64,000 nt of DNA from Diphasiastrum complanatum. Its lineage: Eukaryota > Streptophyta > Lycopodiopsida > Lycopodiales > Lycopodiaceae. The stretch is from contig CM055100.1 in assembly GCA_029204225.1 (NCBI GenBank), forward strand, positions 53,643,714 through 53,707,713, written 5' to 3'. The notes under the pieces were generated by a model. It saw only the letters and a program-made list of their open reading frames with translations. It was not told the origin of the DNA and ran no database searches. Each line of letters begins with the position of its first letter. Within the stretch, counting starts at the first letter, position 1. The position numbers and the translations under genes are program-made. Shown piece after piece: positions 45,733 through 57,208 of the stretch.

Positions 45733-46270
45733 TCACGACATCCATCTCTGAATGATAGTGACCCCCCCATTGGCTACCCTTGGACGATCAATCGTGTGAT
45801 CTGTCGTGGATGATCCATCATCAGCTTTGGGTGCAATAGGTTTCACCGCCCATGTGGTTGGATCAACCTTTACAGCCTGCTCTCTGTTCTCGAAGGTGAG
45901 TTTCCCCGTACCCCAGCTGTGTACTACTTGCGCAGTTCTCAACCATGGTCTTCCCAGTAACACGGTATGCAGATGGAGATTCAAGTATATCCATGACTAC
46001 AAAAGTAATCACAAACTGCATGCCTACTATCTTTACAGGGATATCGACAACTATACCTTTTGGTTTCACACAGGATTGATCAACTAGCTTGATGGCGAAT
46101 CTTGCTGGCTTCAATCCTTGTAAATCCCATTTTTCGTACAAAGTAGTAGAGATCAAATTGACACCCGATCCTCCATCTATCACTGCCGCCTCATCCTCGT
46201 ATCTCTTGTGTTTGATTGGCAAAGTGATGTTGTGTTCCTTCTCAGATATTGCATAGGATAGTTGAGTCAT
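45733..46270 (-). pseudogene. RE-7 aspartic protease
   Basis: Reads IDGGSGVNLISTTLYEKWDL near 46185 and then KPKGIVVDIPVKIVGMQFVI. After a small shift it continues GRPWLRTAQVVHSWGTGKL, exactly parallel to RE-1. The segment is cut at 46270; nothing of gag is left. Confidence 0.86.
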
Positions 46271-46277
46271 ATGTCAA

Positions 46278-46390
46278 GATAACAAGCCCCTTTGGCACCA
46301 TATAATTGGTTTAAGACCGTTTTTTGAGAGCTCAAACGAGCCATTAAGAGCAATACCAAGCAGCAGTTTGCTGCTGGTCCCTTGTTATCT
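46278..46390. mobile_element. 113-bp terminal-inverted-repeat sequence at the RE-7/RE-8 junction
   Basis: AGATAACAAG at 46278 is the exact complement of CTTGTTATCT at 46381. The interior is unrelated to either neighbour as far as I can see. Its size fits a small MITE or filler DNA left by recombination. No target duplication is evident. Confidence 0.45.
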
Positions 46391-46459
46391 CTCCTAGAAG
46401 CCTCCCACCTTGAAAATAAAATCCATGCGTTTCACCTGGATTCTGTAACTTTTTATTAT

Positions 46460-48653
46460 AAAGAAGCACCGACCGAATCATCTCAACAGGCCTCCAGCTC
46501 ACATAGTCGACGTCGTCCACACAGCGAGATCGTCATTCCTGACTCGCCTTCTGCGTCACGACGTTGTACTAGATAGACATCGTCAGCTGCACTTCCACCC
46601 CTTGTTGCTATTCGCACTGAACTACTTATTTCTCCCGCCTCTGCTTCCTCTCACGGACAATCTGTGACCATTGGGGCTACCATTTCCATCACAACTGCCC
46701 AGGCCAGCTCACCCCCACACACAGAAGCTGTTTTCCCAAACACTCAGTATTTCATGGATATGTTCGATGATTCCAACCCCCTTGGGGCCTCCGAAGTTTT
46801 TGAAATGCCCCAGAGCCCTGCGCCGTTTGAACTCCAATCTCCTGGAAGAGAATTCGAACAATTCCATGATACTACTACTGGTGTTGAAGATTCATTTCAG
46901 ATACCCCAGCAACCTCAAGCTGAAGCCGCACCAACCACACTTTGGGTCGAGCAAGCTGTCAAATCACCAAAGCAGTTCGACGCCACAGTGCCTGAGGGCT
47001 ATGAAGAGAAAGACATCTTTGAAAAAGAAGAATTACAAGCACTTGTTCCATGCCAACCAAGGACAATACCAAGTCCTTCTGCTGCTACCACCTCCACAAC
47101 AATAGATTCTAGTGATGCTCTCGGTTTGGTCTCAAGCCTTGCACAAGTGATCCAGTCTATGTCAGATAAGAAAAAAGAAATGGAGGAGCGAATCTTAGAT
47201 ATGGGATCGGAAAATACTCTCATTAGCCAGAAAGTTATTCAGCTAGACAAAGAGTTGAAGATCGCCAAGCAGCAATCCAAAGCTGAAAAAGAAGATGACA
47301 CATCAACAGGCTGATCGCCTAGACGAGTATGTCAGCTCACTGTAGAATGTGCTCACAACCGCTCAAGATCAGGTGGACAAGGCCATGCAGGATGCAAAGC
47401 AACAAGTGCAGCTGTTCCAGGGTCAATTGTAGATGGCAGAACAAGATCGCATACGTCTCCAAGGTGAATTGGATGTGACCATCCTTGAGCGTGATGCGTA
47501 TTTCTAGACACAAATACCTGATCATCCGGTAACTCCGATGGAGATCGCGTATTTGTTCAAGAAAGTTGAAACTTACAAAGTGGTGCTTCAAGGATTCCAA
47601 GGCCGCTTTGACAAATTCAAAGGTGCAGCTTCAACTAAGTTGGCAAAGGCTAAAACAACCATCAATGCATATGAAAAAGCAGTCGCTCAGATGTTGGAAG
47701 CTGGACCTCAAATTTTAGTTCCGGTCATGCCGCAATTCTCCCCTCCGCACCAAGCTGATGCCCCAATGGATACAGAGTTGGATTCGGGCATGCACCAGGG
47801 TGGAGCCCCTGAAGTTGAAGAACAACAACTAGTTCCACAGGCAGTGCAACCGGGTCCATCTTCATCAAGGACCACACCATTATTCAGAAGACCAATCAAC
47901 GTCAAGGACAAGATCCAGAGTTTTTTAGCACGACATCCTCATGAGTCCTCGCATGGTGGTTGGGTCCTTAAGTTTAAGACCTTTGAAATAGAGGCTGGCA
48001 AGAAATTGGATAAAATACCTGCATTGGGAGAATAGCCAGCTTGGAGAGTTACAATTTTTGAGAAAACTCCAGAATCTATTAGAAGTTATGTGGCTAGCCC
48101 TCGCCAATTGCTCGTAGATCCATATTATGTATCGATGTCGCGCAAGAATAGGTGGAAGGATTTGGGATTGGCCATGGACAAAATTACAATCCATACGCCA
48201 AATTAGCCAATCATCCATCAATCTTACAGTTGGAAAATATCAGTAGATTTCCATCGGGCACTACAAGCATACCAGCGGGAGTATATACACTCTCCAGATC
48301 CGACAGTGAGACAATCGACGCTTTTTGCGAAAGACTTGACTCTGTTGGCATCCGTGGCAACGAGATGGGATGATTGCCTTTCTCCTTTGGCATTCGATCC
48401 AAATAAACCAATGGCCTCAGAGAATATCAAGGATCAGCTATCGATGGCTCGACTGTATTTCTACGCAGCAATGATGGGAGGCTCTTGGGAATCTCGATTC
48501 ACGTCCTGGACAAATTCAAAATGGATTGCTGGAGCCCATCGTTGTTTTTTGTCGCACAATTTAGATTTCAGCACTGCCCGACTCGACTCCATGGAGAAGG
48601 TGCAGTATCATCTAATAAAGATTCAACGAGAAGCGAATAAAAGCCCACAGTAA
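46460..48653 (+). pseudogene. RE-8 extra 3' ORF, middle and C-terminal domains
   Basis: Low-complexity start (APTESSQQASSSHSRRR), then an acidic and proline-rich section (46664-47150). A heptad-like coiled-coil stretch (47150-47700) has MEERILDMGSENTLIS, KVIQLDKELKIAKQQ and MEIAYLFKKVETYK. The C-terminal domain (47880-48653) has FRRPINVKDKIQSFLARHPH, PHESSHGGW, IRSYVASPRQL, TVRQSTLFAKDLTLLAS, TRWDDCLSPLAFDPN, DQLSMARLYFYAAM and WTNSKWIAG, ending KIQREANKSPQ. Stops at 47312, 47343 and 48032 and a frameshift near 48220 break it. The conserved C-terminus is shared with RE-4 and RE-7 and is followed 50 bp later by the polypurine tract. Confidence 0.78.
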
Positions 48654-48682
48654 CTGCATCTTGCAGGTGTCGTGGGACCGCC

Positions 48683-48703
48683 ACCAGTTTTGGTGGGGGA
48701 TAC
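48683..48703 (+). other. RE-8 hairpin and polypurine tract
   Basis: CCACCAGTTTTGGTGG (6-bp stem) leads into GGTGGGGGATAC, directly before the LTR. The arrangement is the same in RE-4. Confidence 0.8.
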
Positions 48704-49440
48704 TGTTGGAGGGTTTGCGAATCGCAAGGCAACCCTAACCTTAGTTAATAAGTGAGAGGGATTTGGCACCCTGCGTGTGTAAATCCAACCTGATGATCAC
48801 ATAGTGATTTGATTAGTTGAAAGTCAATAAGAGGACTTTAGGCCTTTTTGCGGGACTTTTAATGTCACAGGACCTAAATGTCAAGTTAGTGAATAAAGTT
48901 GGGTTCCCCTCCAATTTGGATGGTTCCCACTCTTTTTTAAATTTGAATAATTAGGGAGACATAAATGGACCAATAGGATTCAGAGGCCATGGTCCTCTTC
49001 TCTACTATAAAAAGGGACCAACTCGAGTTTCTACACATGTTTCATTTCAATAAAGCAGATTGGTTCTCTTGTGAAATGGATTGATGAATGTCCTTGCTCT
49101 CTATCACTTTTCCTCCATCTCTCATGTTTTATTTGTGTTTTGCTAATTGTTGAATTTGATTGTTATTGGGATTACATGTTATTATACTTTCTATGAGGGA
49201 GAAAGGGAGAGAGAGAGAAAGAGTAAGCTATCTTGTTGTGGATCTAGTGTTAGTGGAGTGTAGTGTTAATGCTTAGGGTTAATAGATGTTAGAATTAGAT
49301 GTGAATCTTCCATTCATGTTGAAATCTGAACTATACTATCGCTCTCATGGGAACGAATCTATGCGTGACAACTAACTTCATCTCTTTAATGCTAGATTGA
49401 TTAGATCTTGGGTTGAGGTTAGACAAGCAAAGAAAACCCC

Positions 49441-49446
<6 letters not shown>
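48704..49446 (+). repeat. RE-8 3' LTR (743 bp)
   Basis: Begins TGTTGGAGGG and ends CCCACTACA. It is highly similar to the RE-1 5' LTR over its whole length. TATA box at 49006-49014 in the same context as 2570-2578. Confidence 0.92.
49006..49014 (+). promoter_or_regulatory. TATA box in RE-8 LTR
   Basis: TATAAAAAG in the context CTACTATAAAAAGGGACC, identical to RE-1. Confidence 0.65.
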
Positions 49447-49471
<25 letters not shown>

Positions 49472-49680
49472 AGATATGAGGGTCCGGGCCGGACGCGGCC
49501 TTTTCGTGTCCGTGTTAGACGCCCGGGCCCGGACTCGGACGCATCCAAAAAAAAATTTGAAATTTTTTTTTTGGACGCATCCAGCGTCTGAAAGCAGATG
49601 CGTTCGAGGCCCAAAACGCGTCCGGGCCTAGGACGCGTTTAAAAAAAAAAAAAAGGGCACGTGGGCAACGGACTGTTCTG
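49447..49680. repeat. TA repeat and GC-rich GGACGC-motif cluster
   Basis: A 24-bp TA run (49448-49471) is followed by 180 bp that repeats GGACGC, GTCCGG and GGACGCATCC in both orientations. A 20-bp inverted pair (GGACGCATCC flanking A/T runs) lies at 49546-49582. No coding potential. It may be a DNA transposon terminus linked to the hAT remnant downstream. Confidence 0.5.
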
Positions 49681-49687
49681 TAGAAGC

Positions 49688-49689
<2 letters not shown>

Positions 49690-49740
<51 letters not shown>

Positions 49741-49866
49741 AGGGAGAGGGAGAGGGAGAGGGAGAGGGAGTTATGGTGTTTGTGTGTGTGTGATGAGTTG
49801 TGTCTGTGTGTGTGTGATGATTGTGTGTGTGTGTGATAATTTATGTGTGTGTGTGTGTGTGTTTGT
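49690..49866. repeat. (GA)n, (GGGAGA)n and (GT)n compound microsatellite
   Basis: GA dinucleotides (49690-49730), GGGAGA hexanucleotides (49731-49770) and GT-rich interrupted repeats (49785-49866) follow each other. The Arg-Glu and Cys-Val open frames here are repeat artefacts. Confidence 0.95.
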
Positions 49867-50111
49867 GTTAGAGCAACTTTTGCAATCAGTACAGAGTTTG
49901 AAAGGCAGTTTTGTTGGCTTTATATTGTTTTATGATTTAGGTTTTGGCTTCACTGCCCATTTCCTAAACTCAGACACCCAACGAAGTAGTATATATCAGG
50001 CAATGTTCAGTACTCTTTCATCTGAATATTTGGCCAAGAAGCCTTGCAAGAAAGCAATGGCCAAAAAGGTCCTTCTAGGGCATGCAAACGAAAGGAGTGG
50101 TTGTGTCACCT

Positions 50112-50325
50112 TTACGTACTCCCGGATTTTACCACGCCATTAATTGCTCCGTTTTAAACTCCACGTCAAACGTTTTTGGTGACCCTTCAGAGAAAACACC
50201 AGCTAATTTTTGATCAGTGGATCAGAAACCAGTGGGTGTTGTCTCTGGAGGCTCACCAAAAACGTTTGACGTGGAGTCGAAGACGGAGCAATTGATGATG
50301 TGGTAAAATCTGGGCACACGTACTG
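50112..50325. repeat. Long imperfect hairpin, 90-bp arms
   Basis: The arm 50112-50200 pairs with 50235-50325 at roughly 80 percent by eye, including an exact TCCACGTCAAACGTTTTTGG and its complement. The 34-bp loop is AT-rich. It lies just upstream of the hAT remnant and may be a separate MITE or foldback. Confidence 0.8.
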
Positions 50326-50479
50326 GCGTCAGAACTACTTTTGTTAAAAATTGAGCTGGTGGGCTCCTAATAGAACTGTGAGACTTGGAAAAGGGTTTGT
50401 CCCAAGGATGAGCCACATTGAATGTGTTTATAGGTGTCAAAGCCTCCTGATGCACATTTTTAAAAATCCTGGTTTATTC

Positions 50480-51121
50480 AAACTTTCACGACCATAAGTT
50501 GATGGTTACTCTGAGGGCGTCTCTTCGATTGGTGATGGTTGGAGTGACACTAGGAGTCGAACTATTTATGGTGTTCTTGGTTACTCATGCAGTAAGACAT
50601 ACTTTGTGAAGGCCATAGATAATTCAAAAGGCAAAAAAAGTGCAGAGAGGCTTTGTGCGATTTGGACTAAATTTGTAGAATTGGTTGGACCACAAAATGT
50701 CATTTAATTCATTGGGATGGTGAGGCATCAAATAGACCAGCTGAAAGGCTTTTGATAGAGAGGTATCCTCACGTGTGATTCACACCTTGAATGGCACATT
50801 ACTTGAATAATTTGTTGAAAGATATTGGAAAGTTGGAGTGGATGGCTCCTCTCATAGAGACTGGGAGAGGGATTGTCCCTTTTATTGCCCTCTCCATGCA
50901 GTTGCCTATGTTTTGGACCAAGAATTTCAAAGAAAGTATATATGAAATGATACAAAGGTTTTACAAGGGTGGGAGGATGGCTTGAAGAAGTTTGTTCTAT
51001 ATATAGAACAAAGAAGAGTGATCAAGAATCAACTCTCTTTCTACAAAAAGGAGAGATTGTTTGGCTTAGAGGATGCACATGTTGATAGGTTCCTTCACAG
51101 TTCAGCCTTGTGGTGGGAGGA
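50480..51121 (+). pseudogene. hAT-type transposase remnant (DUF659 region)
   Basis: In frame pieces: SIGDGWSDTRSRTIYGVLGY near 50535, then FVKAIDNSKGKKSAERLCAI and VELVGPQNVI, then a degraded stretch and AHYLNNLLKDIGKLEWMAPL near 50790. The order (DGWSD, a strand-rich core, SAExL, VGxxNV, AHxLNxLLxDIGKL) matches the DUF659 block of plant hAT transposases. Several stops (for example in the VI stop FIGMV segment) make it inactive. The hAT C-terminal dimerisation region is absent. RE-9 cuts it at 51121/51122. Confidence 0.8.
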
Positions 51122-51592
51122 TGTTACAACTCCTATGAATCTCTAATTGCCTTGAAGGTTACTACATATCCCATACCAGTGACGATGCACTGTATCCGCC
51201 TATCCATAGGGTCACAAGCGACCCACCCCAATGCATTGGAGCTATCGTCATAGTCATGCCTAGTCAAGCCTCCTGCGATAATTGGTGTCCCATACCACCA
51301 GCCATCACCCTCAGCTCTCCTTAGCATACATCTCCTGGCCTAGAGACACATCTTGGCTCATGCACGTGCTCTCCATCCACCAACTCCTAGGTAGATTGAG
51401 TGAATGACAAAAGGGAAATCCCACCACTATATAGACATAGCATAGTGAGTCCCATCAAGCACCGTCCTGACGGCGACACGTGACCACCTAGGATGGTAAT
51501 GAGTGGCACCCAAACATGTCGATAACGCCAGGACCTGCGTCATGCCCCTTGCGAGGCCGTCACTGAAGGGCATACCATTATGGTACATAACA
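51122..51592 (-). repeat. RE-9 3' LTR (471 bp)
   Basis: Minus strand starts TGTTATGTACC and ends GTTGTAACA. TATA box (TCTATATAGTGG) at about 51428-51436. The neighbouring GGGGGAGGAAATG tract just outside is the polypurine tract. Confidence 0.8.
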
Positions 51593-52045
51593 TTTCCTCC
51601 CCCATAAAAACTTCCTTCTATGGAAAAAAACCAAGGAATCTAAGTCTCAAATCGTCTTCCCTCTCCCAGGAGGCCTCATGATCTGACTTACCTTTTCAAC
51701 GAATCAGATATTCAGAAATCAAACGATTTCTCAACTGATGATGACGGGTATCCGTGATCCTCTCTGGTTCATGGGATACAAAGGCAGTCAAGTCCTCCAA
51801 CAACACTAGATCATCTGTGAAAATCAGATTATCCTTTCCACCAAGTCGTTCCTTTAACCGACTACCATGGAATACAAGATGAACCTTAGTTCCAACAAGG
51901 AGTCTAGTCGATACGCAGCCCTACCAATCTTGTTAAGAAATTTAAAAGGACCACTAAATCATGGAGATATATCCTTGTCTCTTTTCGAGTGCAAGAACTC
52001 TCTTGCTATTATCAAGAATTTGAGAAAAATCTATCTAAAACTCTA
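51593..52045 (-). pseudogene. RE-9 integrase C-terminus and chromodomain-like region
   Basis: From right to left: GPFKFLNKIGRAAYRLDSLL near 51930 (GPY/F-type module), several stops, then EYLIR, a stop replacing Trp, and KGKSDHEASWEREDDLR near 51710-51650. The latter is the chromodomain core pattern. The stop in place of the conserved Trp shows decay. Confidence 0.75.
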
Positions 52046-52047
52046 CC

Positions 52048-52520
52048 CTATGTATTGAATCTGTGATTCGACTGACAGACAATGCAATACAATATATTTG
52101 GTGCAAATTTCGACATTCCATTCCGAAAATTCATCCTAATAGTACCTTCACCTTCAATTATGTGGGAGTTGTTGTCTCCGAGGTGAACGAATCTTTTGGT
52201 GATGTAGTCCGAATAATTGATGAACCATTCTTGATGGCTTTTCATGTGTTGTGTTGCTCCAAAATCGAGGAACCATTCCTCTGATTGTTCAACATGGCGA
52301 TGACTCACCATGAAGACTTCCTGCTCATTTTTATCTTCCTGGTTCTTCTGTTTCGTGTTGGTTACATGGGCTTGCTGGTCTGGCTTCTTCTTCTTGTCAT
52401 TGTTAAAGTTTAAGATTCGACAGTCTTAGATTTCATGGTCAGCCCTCTTGCTTGATTCTAGGTCTTCTGTGTTTGCATCAAGATTAGCAGAGAATAGGGA
52501 TGGTGAGCAACAATGGATCA
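52048..52520 (-). pseudogene. RE-10 copia protease
   Basis: The minus strand reads EWFLDFGATQHMKSHQEWF near 52270, where copia protease normally has DSGAT or DTGAT; Phe replaces the second residue. VHLGDNNSHIIEGEGTI and FAPNILYCIV follow, in family order. Upstream lies a Lys/Gln-rich linker with a weak HxxxDC zinc-knuckle remnant near 52430. Confidence 0.8.
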
Positions 52521-52522
52521 AA

Positions 52523-53527
<1,005 letters not shown>

Positions 53528-53541
53528 CTGATACCATGTTG
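53528..53541 (-). other. RE-10 primer binding site, tRNA-iMet
   Basis: The plus strand reads GCTCTGATACCATG, so the minus strand has TGGTATCAGAGC exactly. The LTR lies to the right and ends in CA at 53541. Confidence 0.85.
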
Positions 53542-54590
53542 AATTTCACACATGTGGGAGTGCCACAAAGTGTGTTATTGATCTCCTAAGACTTTGTGAT
53601 TGCACATAGATCACACATAGATTTAAAACCAAGATCTATTCCATCAATCTAAGGCAGGAGCACTTTTGTACATGCATAATTGTTGGAACCTATTCTCAAT
53701 GGTCCCGAGGTTAAACACTCGGATAAAGTCGATCTGTGTAGTTGCAGCTATTGCTACATACTATGATCAATCATCTTCCGAAACCCAAACTAACACTACA
53801 GATCTGATATCAATTTATAAACAGTAGATAATATTTAATCAACAATCATAACTGAGAACAACAGAAGTTATATCTACTGCAAGCAAGCATCACAAATCAT
53901 TCACAGATTGCACATGATGGGCAAAATGCTGCAACCCTTTTATTATCAGAATGTTGTAAAAGTTTTGAGCACTATCTGTTTCCCAGATCAGCGCGTCGGC
54001 TCAAGAGAGATATTCCCAGATCAGTGTGTCTGCGCAAGAGAGATATTCTCTCTCACGAGAAACTAGCTACTGCTAGTTTTTTCTTTTCTACCTTGTAACT
54101 AGCTACTGCTTGTTACTTCTCTGTCTTTTCGACTGTATTTTCTCCTCCCTTGTTGATCTTGTATATAGGAATGGAGAGACCTAATTAATCTAATCTGTAT
54201 TAATCAAAAGAACACAATATGCTAATTCTAACTGATTCTGGTTGCACGTCGTTGTCTTGTGCTTTCCACATATGCAACTGCTTCCACTTCCCGTTCATGC
54301 CCTGGTGCGAAAGAGGCTGATGTCACAATTTTGAAAATGCAAAAAAGCCGAAGGTAAGTGGAAAACACGTTCTAATTCATTTGGACTTAGTATCGCATTT
54401 TTTCAAAAAGTGTGAAAAAGCCGAAGGTCCGTGAAAATATGTTCTAAGTCATACTTCGGCCAACTGTCGGTTCTTCGAGATATGCAAAAAAATGCAAACT
54501 ATGTGAAACAGAGTTCAAATATGCAGATGGCTGGTGATGGCAGATCTATGTTATCTAAGGGGGATTCGAATTAGTTTCTAACAATGCGAC
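53542..54590 (-). repeat. LTR-like sequences (RE-10 5' LTR and a possible further LTR)
   Basis: To the right of the primer site lies the end of the RE-10 LTR. Further right, GATCTGATATCAA at 53801-53813 looks like a mutated primer site of another minus-strand copia LTR that could extend to TTCTAACA near 54570. I cannot confirm either LTR start because no second copies are present. Confidence 0.4.
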
Positions 54591-55538
54591 AAATACAACA
54601 AATGCGATAAATACGAGGAGGGCCGAGAGAGAGCATAAACTTTCAGCATAAATAAATTGATTGGGAAGCGGTTATAGTAGCCAAGATAGGACAACTTCAA
54701 GTTCACCCTATGATTTGATAATCACAAATATTAGATATTACTAACAAAGATACCATTCAAACGTACAACTCCTACAGAGACCCACTATTTCTAAAAGTAA
54801 ACCCAAACACACATGTAGAAAAGATCCTAATAGCAAACACTCTAGTAAGAAGGATGAAATTTACTCATTGCTATTATTAGTAATTAAGTGTTTGTAGTTA
54901 AAATAGGACTATTGTATTGTCTCTTGAACAACAAGAACATTGCCTGAATTTGTAATATCTTCTTATCATTGACATGGATCAAACTTTGACATATTAATGT
55001 GGATGGCAAATAGCAACCTGTTTGATATTGGTAATGTCAAAGTATCCAACTTGAAAGAGTAACGAGTGAGGTTTCTAACATGTTATGGAGGATATTGATC
55101 TCGTACGTTGGAACCAAATGAGCCAACATATTACCTCGAGCAAATAAGACTCAATCCCTAACGCCTCAATGGCTCTGGCATTTGACAATGGAAGACACAA
55201 ATTTTGTTCAATGTAGCTTATATGAATGTTGATGATAATGACCATAACAATGGTGCAAGATAGGAATGGCCAGTAGGTGACACTATTCATTCAAATTACA
55301 AAGGAAATCAACAATGAAACAATGAAACAATGTCTTCAATGTTATACTTTAAGAGCTTACTTGTCAGTTTTCAAGCAAAATCATGCAGCAACTGTAGAGA
55401 GGTTCTAAACCATGAGATCCATGCTCTTTTTTTGCAAGCTTCTGGCGTAGCCTTCCCACTACGTCTTCCAGATTGGACACATGTGACCTCACAGCCATGG
55501 ATGCTCGTGACCCAGAGAGAGAGAGACCCGCCTTCCAC

Positions 55539-55585
<47 letters not shown>

Positions 55586-55630
55586 GAAATTTGAAATTTG
55601 TGCATGTGTGCGTGCGTGCGTGCGTGTGTG
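54591..55630. other. Unassigned DNA with a GA tract
   Basis: No gene is recognised. GA dinucleotides occupy 55541-55582 and a GT/GC-rich repeat 55598-55634. The minus-strand frame 55075-55290 has hydrophobic segments but no family match. Confidence 0.5.
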
Positions 55631-55634
55631 TGTG
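55541..55634. repeat. (GA)n then (GTGC/GT)n compound microsatellite
   Basis: GA repeat 55541-55582, then interrupted GT and GTGC units to 55634. Confidence 0.95.
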
Positions 55635-55663
55635 GTAAAAAAAAATGTTTATATATTTTTGGA

Positions 55664-56215
55664 GGAGCAAACACAATATTTTAGAGCAAAACAATAGTGG
55701 AATTACATACTCACCTCAACGCTCTTCTTCCATCTCTGATTCTGGCAAGGCTCAAAAGTATCCTCCAATCATTACAAACTGCTGATCCATTGTTGATACA
55801 TCATTAATGGAGCTATGTCTCATCTTTTGATGGACGCAATCATAGAGAGCACAACCACTTTGTATAGATCGCTGGCCAATATGCTTGTTCACGTCCTCTG
55901 CTGGCCGTTATCCTGTTGATCCATCGTTGGCCAATGGGCTCTATTTCTCGACACACCTAAAGCCAGAATGAATCCATCGTTGAGCTAGTTGAGGAAGTAG
56001 CACTCCATCGTTGCTGGTCATGGAGGAATGAAGCCATCAATACTACCAAAAAGTAGTAGTGATGGAAGAGTCATTTCATTCTGACATACTGCGAGCAAGA
56101 AACCATCGTTGCCCTACAGGAAAGAGGAGCAAACGCAATATTGCAGAGCAGAACAATAGTGGAATTAGATACTCACCTCAACGCTCCGATCGTTGGCAAG
56201 GCTCAAGAGACAACA
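55664..56215. repeat. Direct duplication and inverted CCATCGTTGG motif cluster
   Basis: The block GAGGAGCAAACACAATATTT at 55664, through the phrase GGAATTACATACTCACCTCA and a segment with GGCAAGGCTCAA, is repeated at 56126 with about eight differences (about 90 bp). Between the copies, CCATCGTTG-like words occur near 55918, 55976, 56009 and 56103. These are the complement of the GTCCAGCGATGGAC core in the RE-1 spacer, so this may be the post-pol spacer of a minus-strand relative, perhaps RE-12 with pol deleted. Confidence 0.6.
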
Positions 56216-56580
56216 ACAGATCACCAACATATTCAAAATTCTAACGAAATAGGATCAGCGATCCAAAAGAGAGACAAAGAGCATGACGAGTGAGCGGGGC
56301 TTCAGAAATTCAAATCCTGCGGAGACAAATAGGGGGAAAGTATGGGCACCCACAAAAAGTGTTTATATATTTTTGGAGGCTGTTATTTTTACCATTTTTG
56401 TTTAAACTTATTTTAGCTTTTTCCTTTGCAAATGGGTGACATTTTTTGTTTGCAAAGCGTGACATTTTTGTCAACAGAAGCGTGACATTTTTTTACGGCA
56501 AACACACATTCTCTCTCTAAAATAGTTTTGTTATATATATATATAAGCTATTAAAGATATTTTAGAGAGAGAGTGTAAGG
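56216..56580. other. AT-rich unassigned DNA
   Basis: GTGACATTTTT recurs near 56427, 56458 and 56484. No coding signal. A TA run occurs at 56532-56546. Confidence 0.45.
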
Positions 56581-56675
56581 ATTTGTCACTCTCCCTACCC
56601 CTTTGTCCTACCTACACCCTATGGTGGAACCTCAAATTTGAATGTTTGGGGTTTAACCCTCATATTTTTTCTCTC

Positions 56676-56822
56676 TCTACACACATTCACATAAACACAT
56701 ATACATACACATACACATACACACGTATACATAAATACACATATACACATACACATAACCATACACATACATACACATACACATACATATACATATACAT
56801 ACACACATACATACACATAAAC
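56676..56822. repeat. (TACACA/TACATA)n microsatellite
   Basis: About 145 bp of interrupted ACACAT and ACATAT units. The Tyr/Thr/His and Val/Cys open frames across it are artefacts. Confidence 0.93.
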
Positions 56823-56887
56823 AGCTATGGCCTCAATCAGGCCAAAATTAGTTATGTAAAGTTGACAATTTCTCATGCGATGTTGTC

Positions 56888-57103
56888 TTGAACATTTTTT
56901 ATTGTGGTGGATCTATGGAAGATGATGGTGGAGATGGTCTTCCAAATTATGGTGATGGTGGAGAAAGTTCTCCAAGTCAAGATGTAGGGATACCCTCAAG
57001 GAAAAGGCAAAGGGAAAAGTCATCAAGGCACACCTATGATGAGAAAGGCATGCAAGTTGTGGGAGGTACACATTTTGTGTTTCTCACATTTCTTTGTGGT
57101 TAA
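56888..57103 (+). other. Short open frame, unknown
   Basis: It reads MEDDGGDGLPNYGDGGESS, then PSRKRQREKSSRHTYDEK. An acidic-Gly segment followed by a basic cluster could be the N-terminal exon of a nuclear protein or a transposase leader, but I recognise no family. GGAGGTACAC at 57060 could be a donor splice site. No neighbouring exon was found. Confidence 0.2.
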
Positions 57104-57208
57104 TGTTTTGTAATTGATGGTTTGGAAAAAGATGCATGTCTTCATGGGAAGAATTTCATTCATGGATTTGGTAAAGAGGTTTTGTTCAATGGTTTTGATG
57201 TTCAAATG

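Larger units (their letters stand above)
38521..46270 (-). mobile_element. RE-7: Ty3/gypsy element with a different LTR, 5'-truncated
   Basis: On the minus strand from right to left: protease (46270), linker, RT and RNase H, integrase, a spacer, the extra 3' ORF and a 3' LTR ending exactly at 38521. Proteins are close to RE-1, but the LTR sequence is not related to the RE-1 LTR by eye. Gag, leader and the 5' LTR are missing because the sequence breaks at 46270, before RE-8. Confidence 0.88.
46391..49446 (+). mobile_element. RE-8: Ty3/gypsy element of the RE-1 family, 3' end
   Basis: Contains the middle and C-terminal parts of the extra 3' ORF, a hairpin plus polypurine tract, and a 743-bp 3' LTR. 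Pol and all 5' parts are missing; it faces RE-7 head to head. Confidence 0.87.
51122..52045 (-). mobile_element. RE-9: chromovirus 3' end
   Basis: A 471-bp LTR (51122-51592), a purine-rich tract and the integrase tail with chromodomain lie on the minus strand. It inserted into the hAT remnant. Only the 3' end is kept, truncated at about 52045 where copia RE-10 begins. LTR ends (TGTTATGTACC...TGTAACA) and the arrangement resemble RE-2, but the LTR sequences differ. Confidence 0.8.

Noticed and set aside
55075-55290. Minus-strand hydrophobic open frame as a small membrane protein
   Set aside because: It is short, has no homologous context, and hydrophobicity follows from the T-rich composition.
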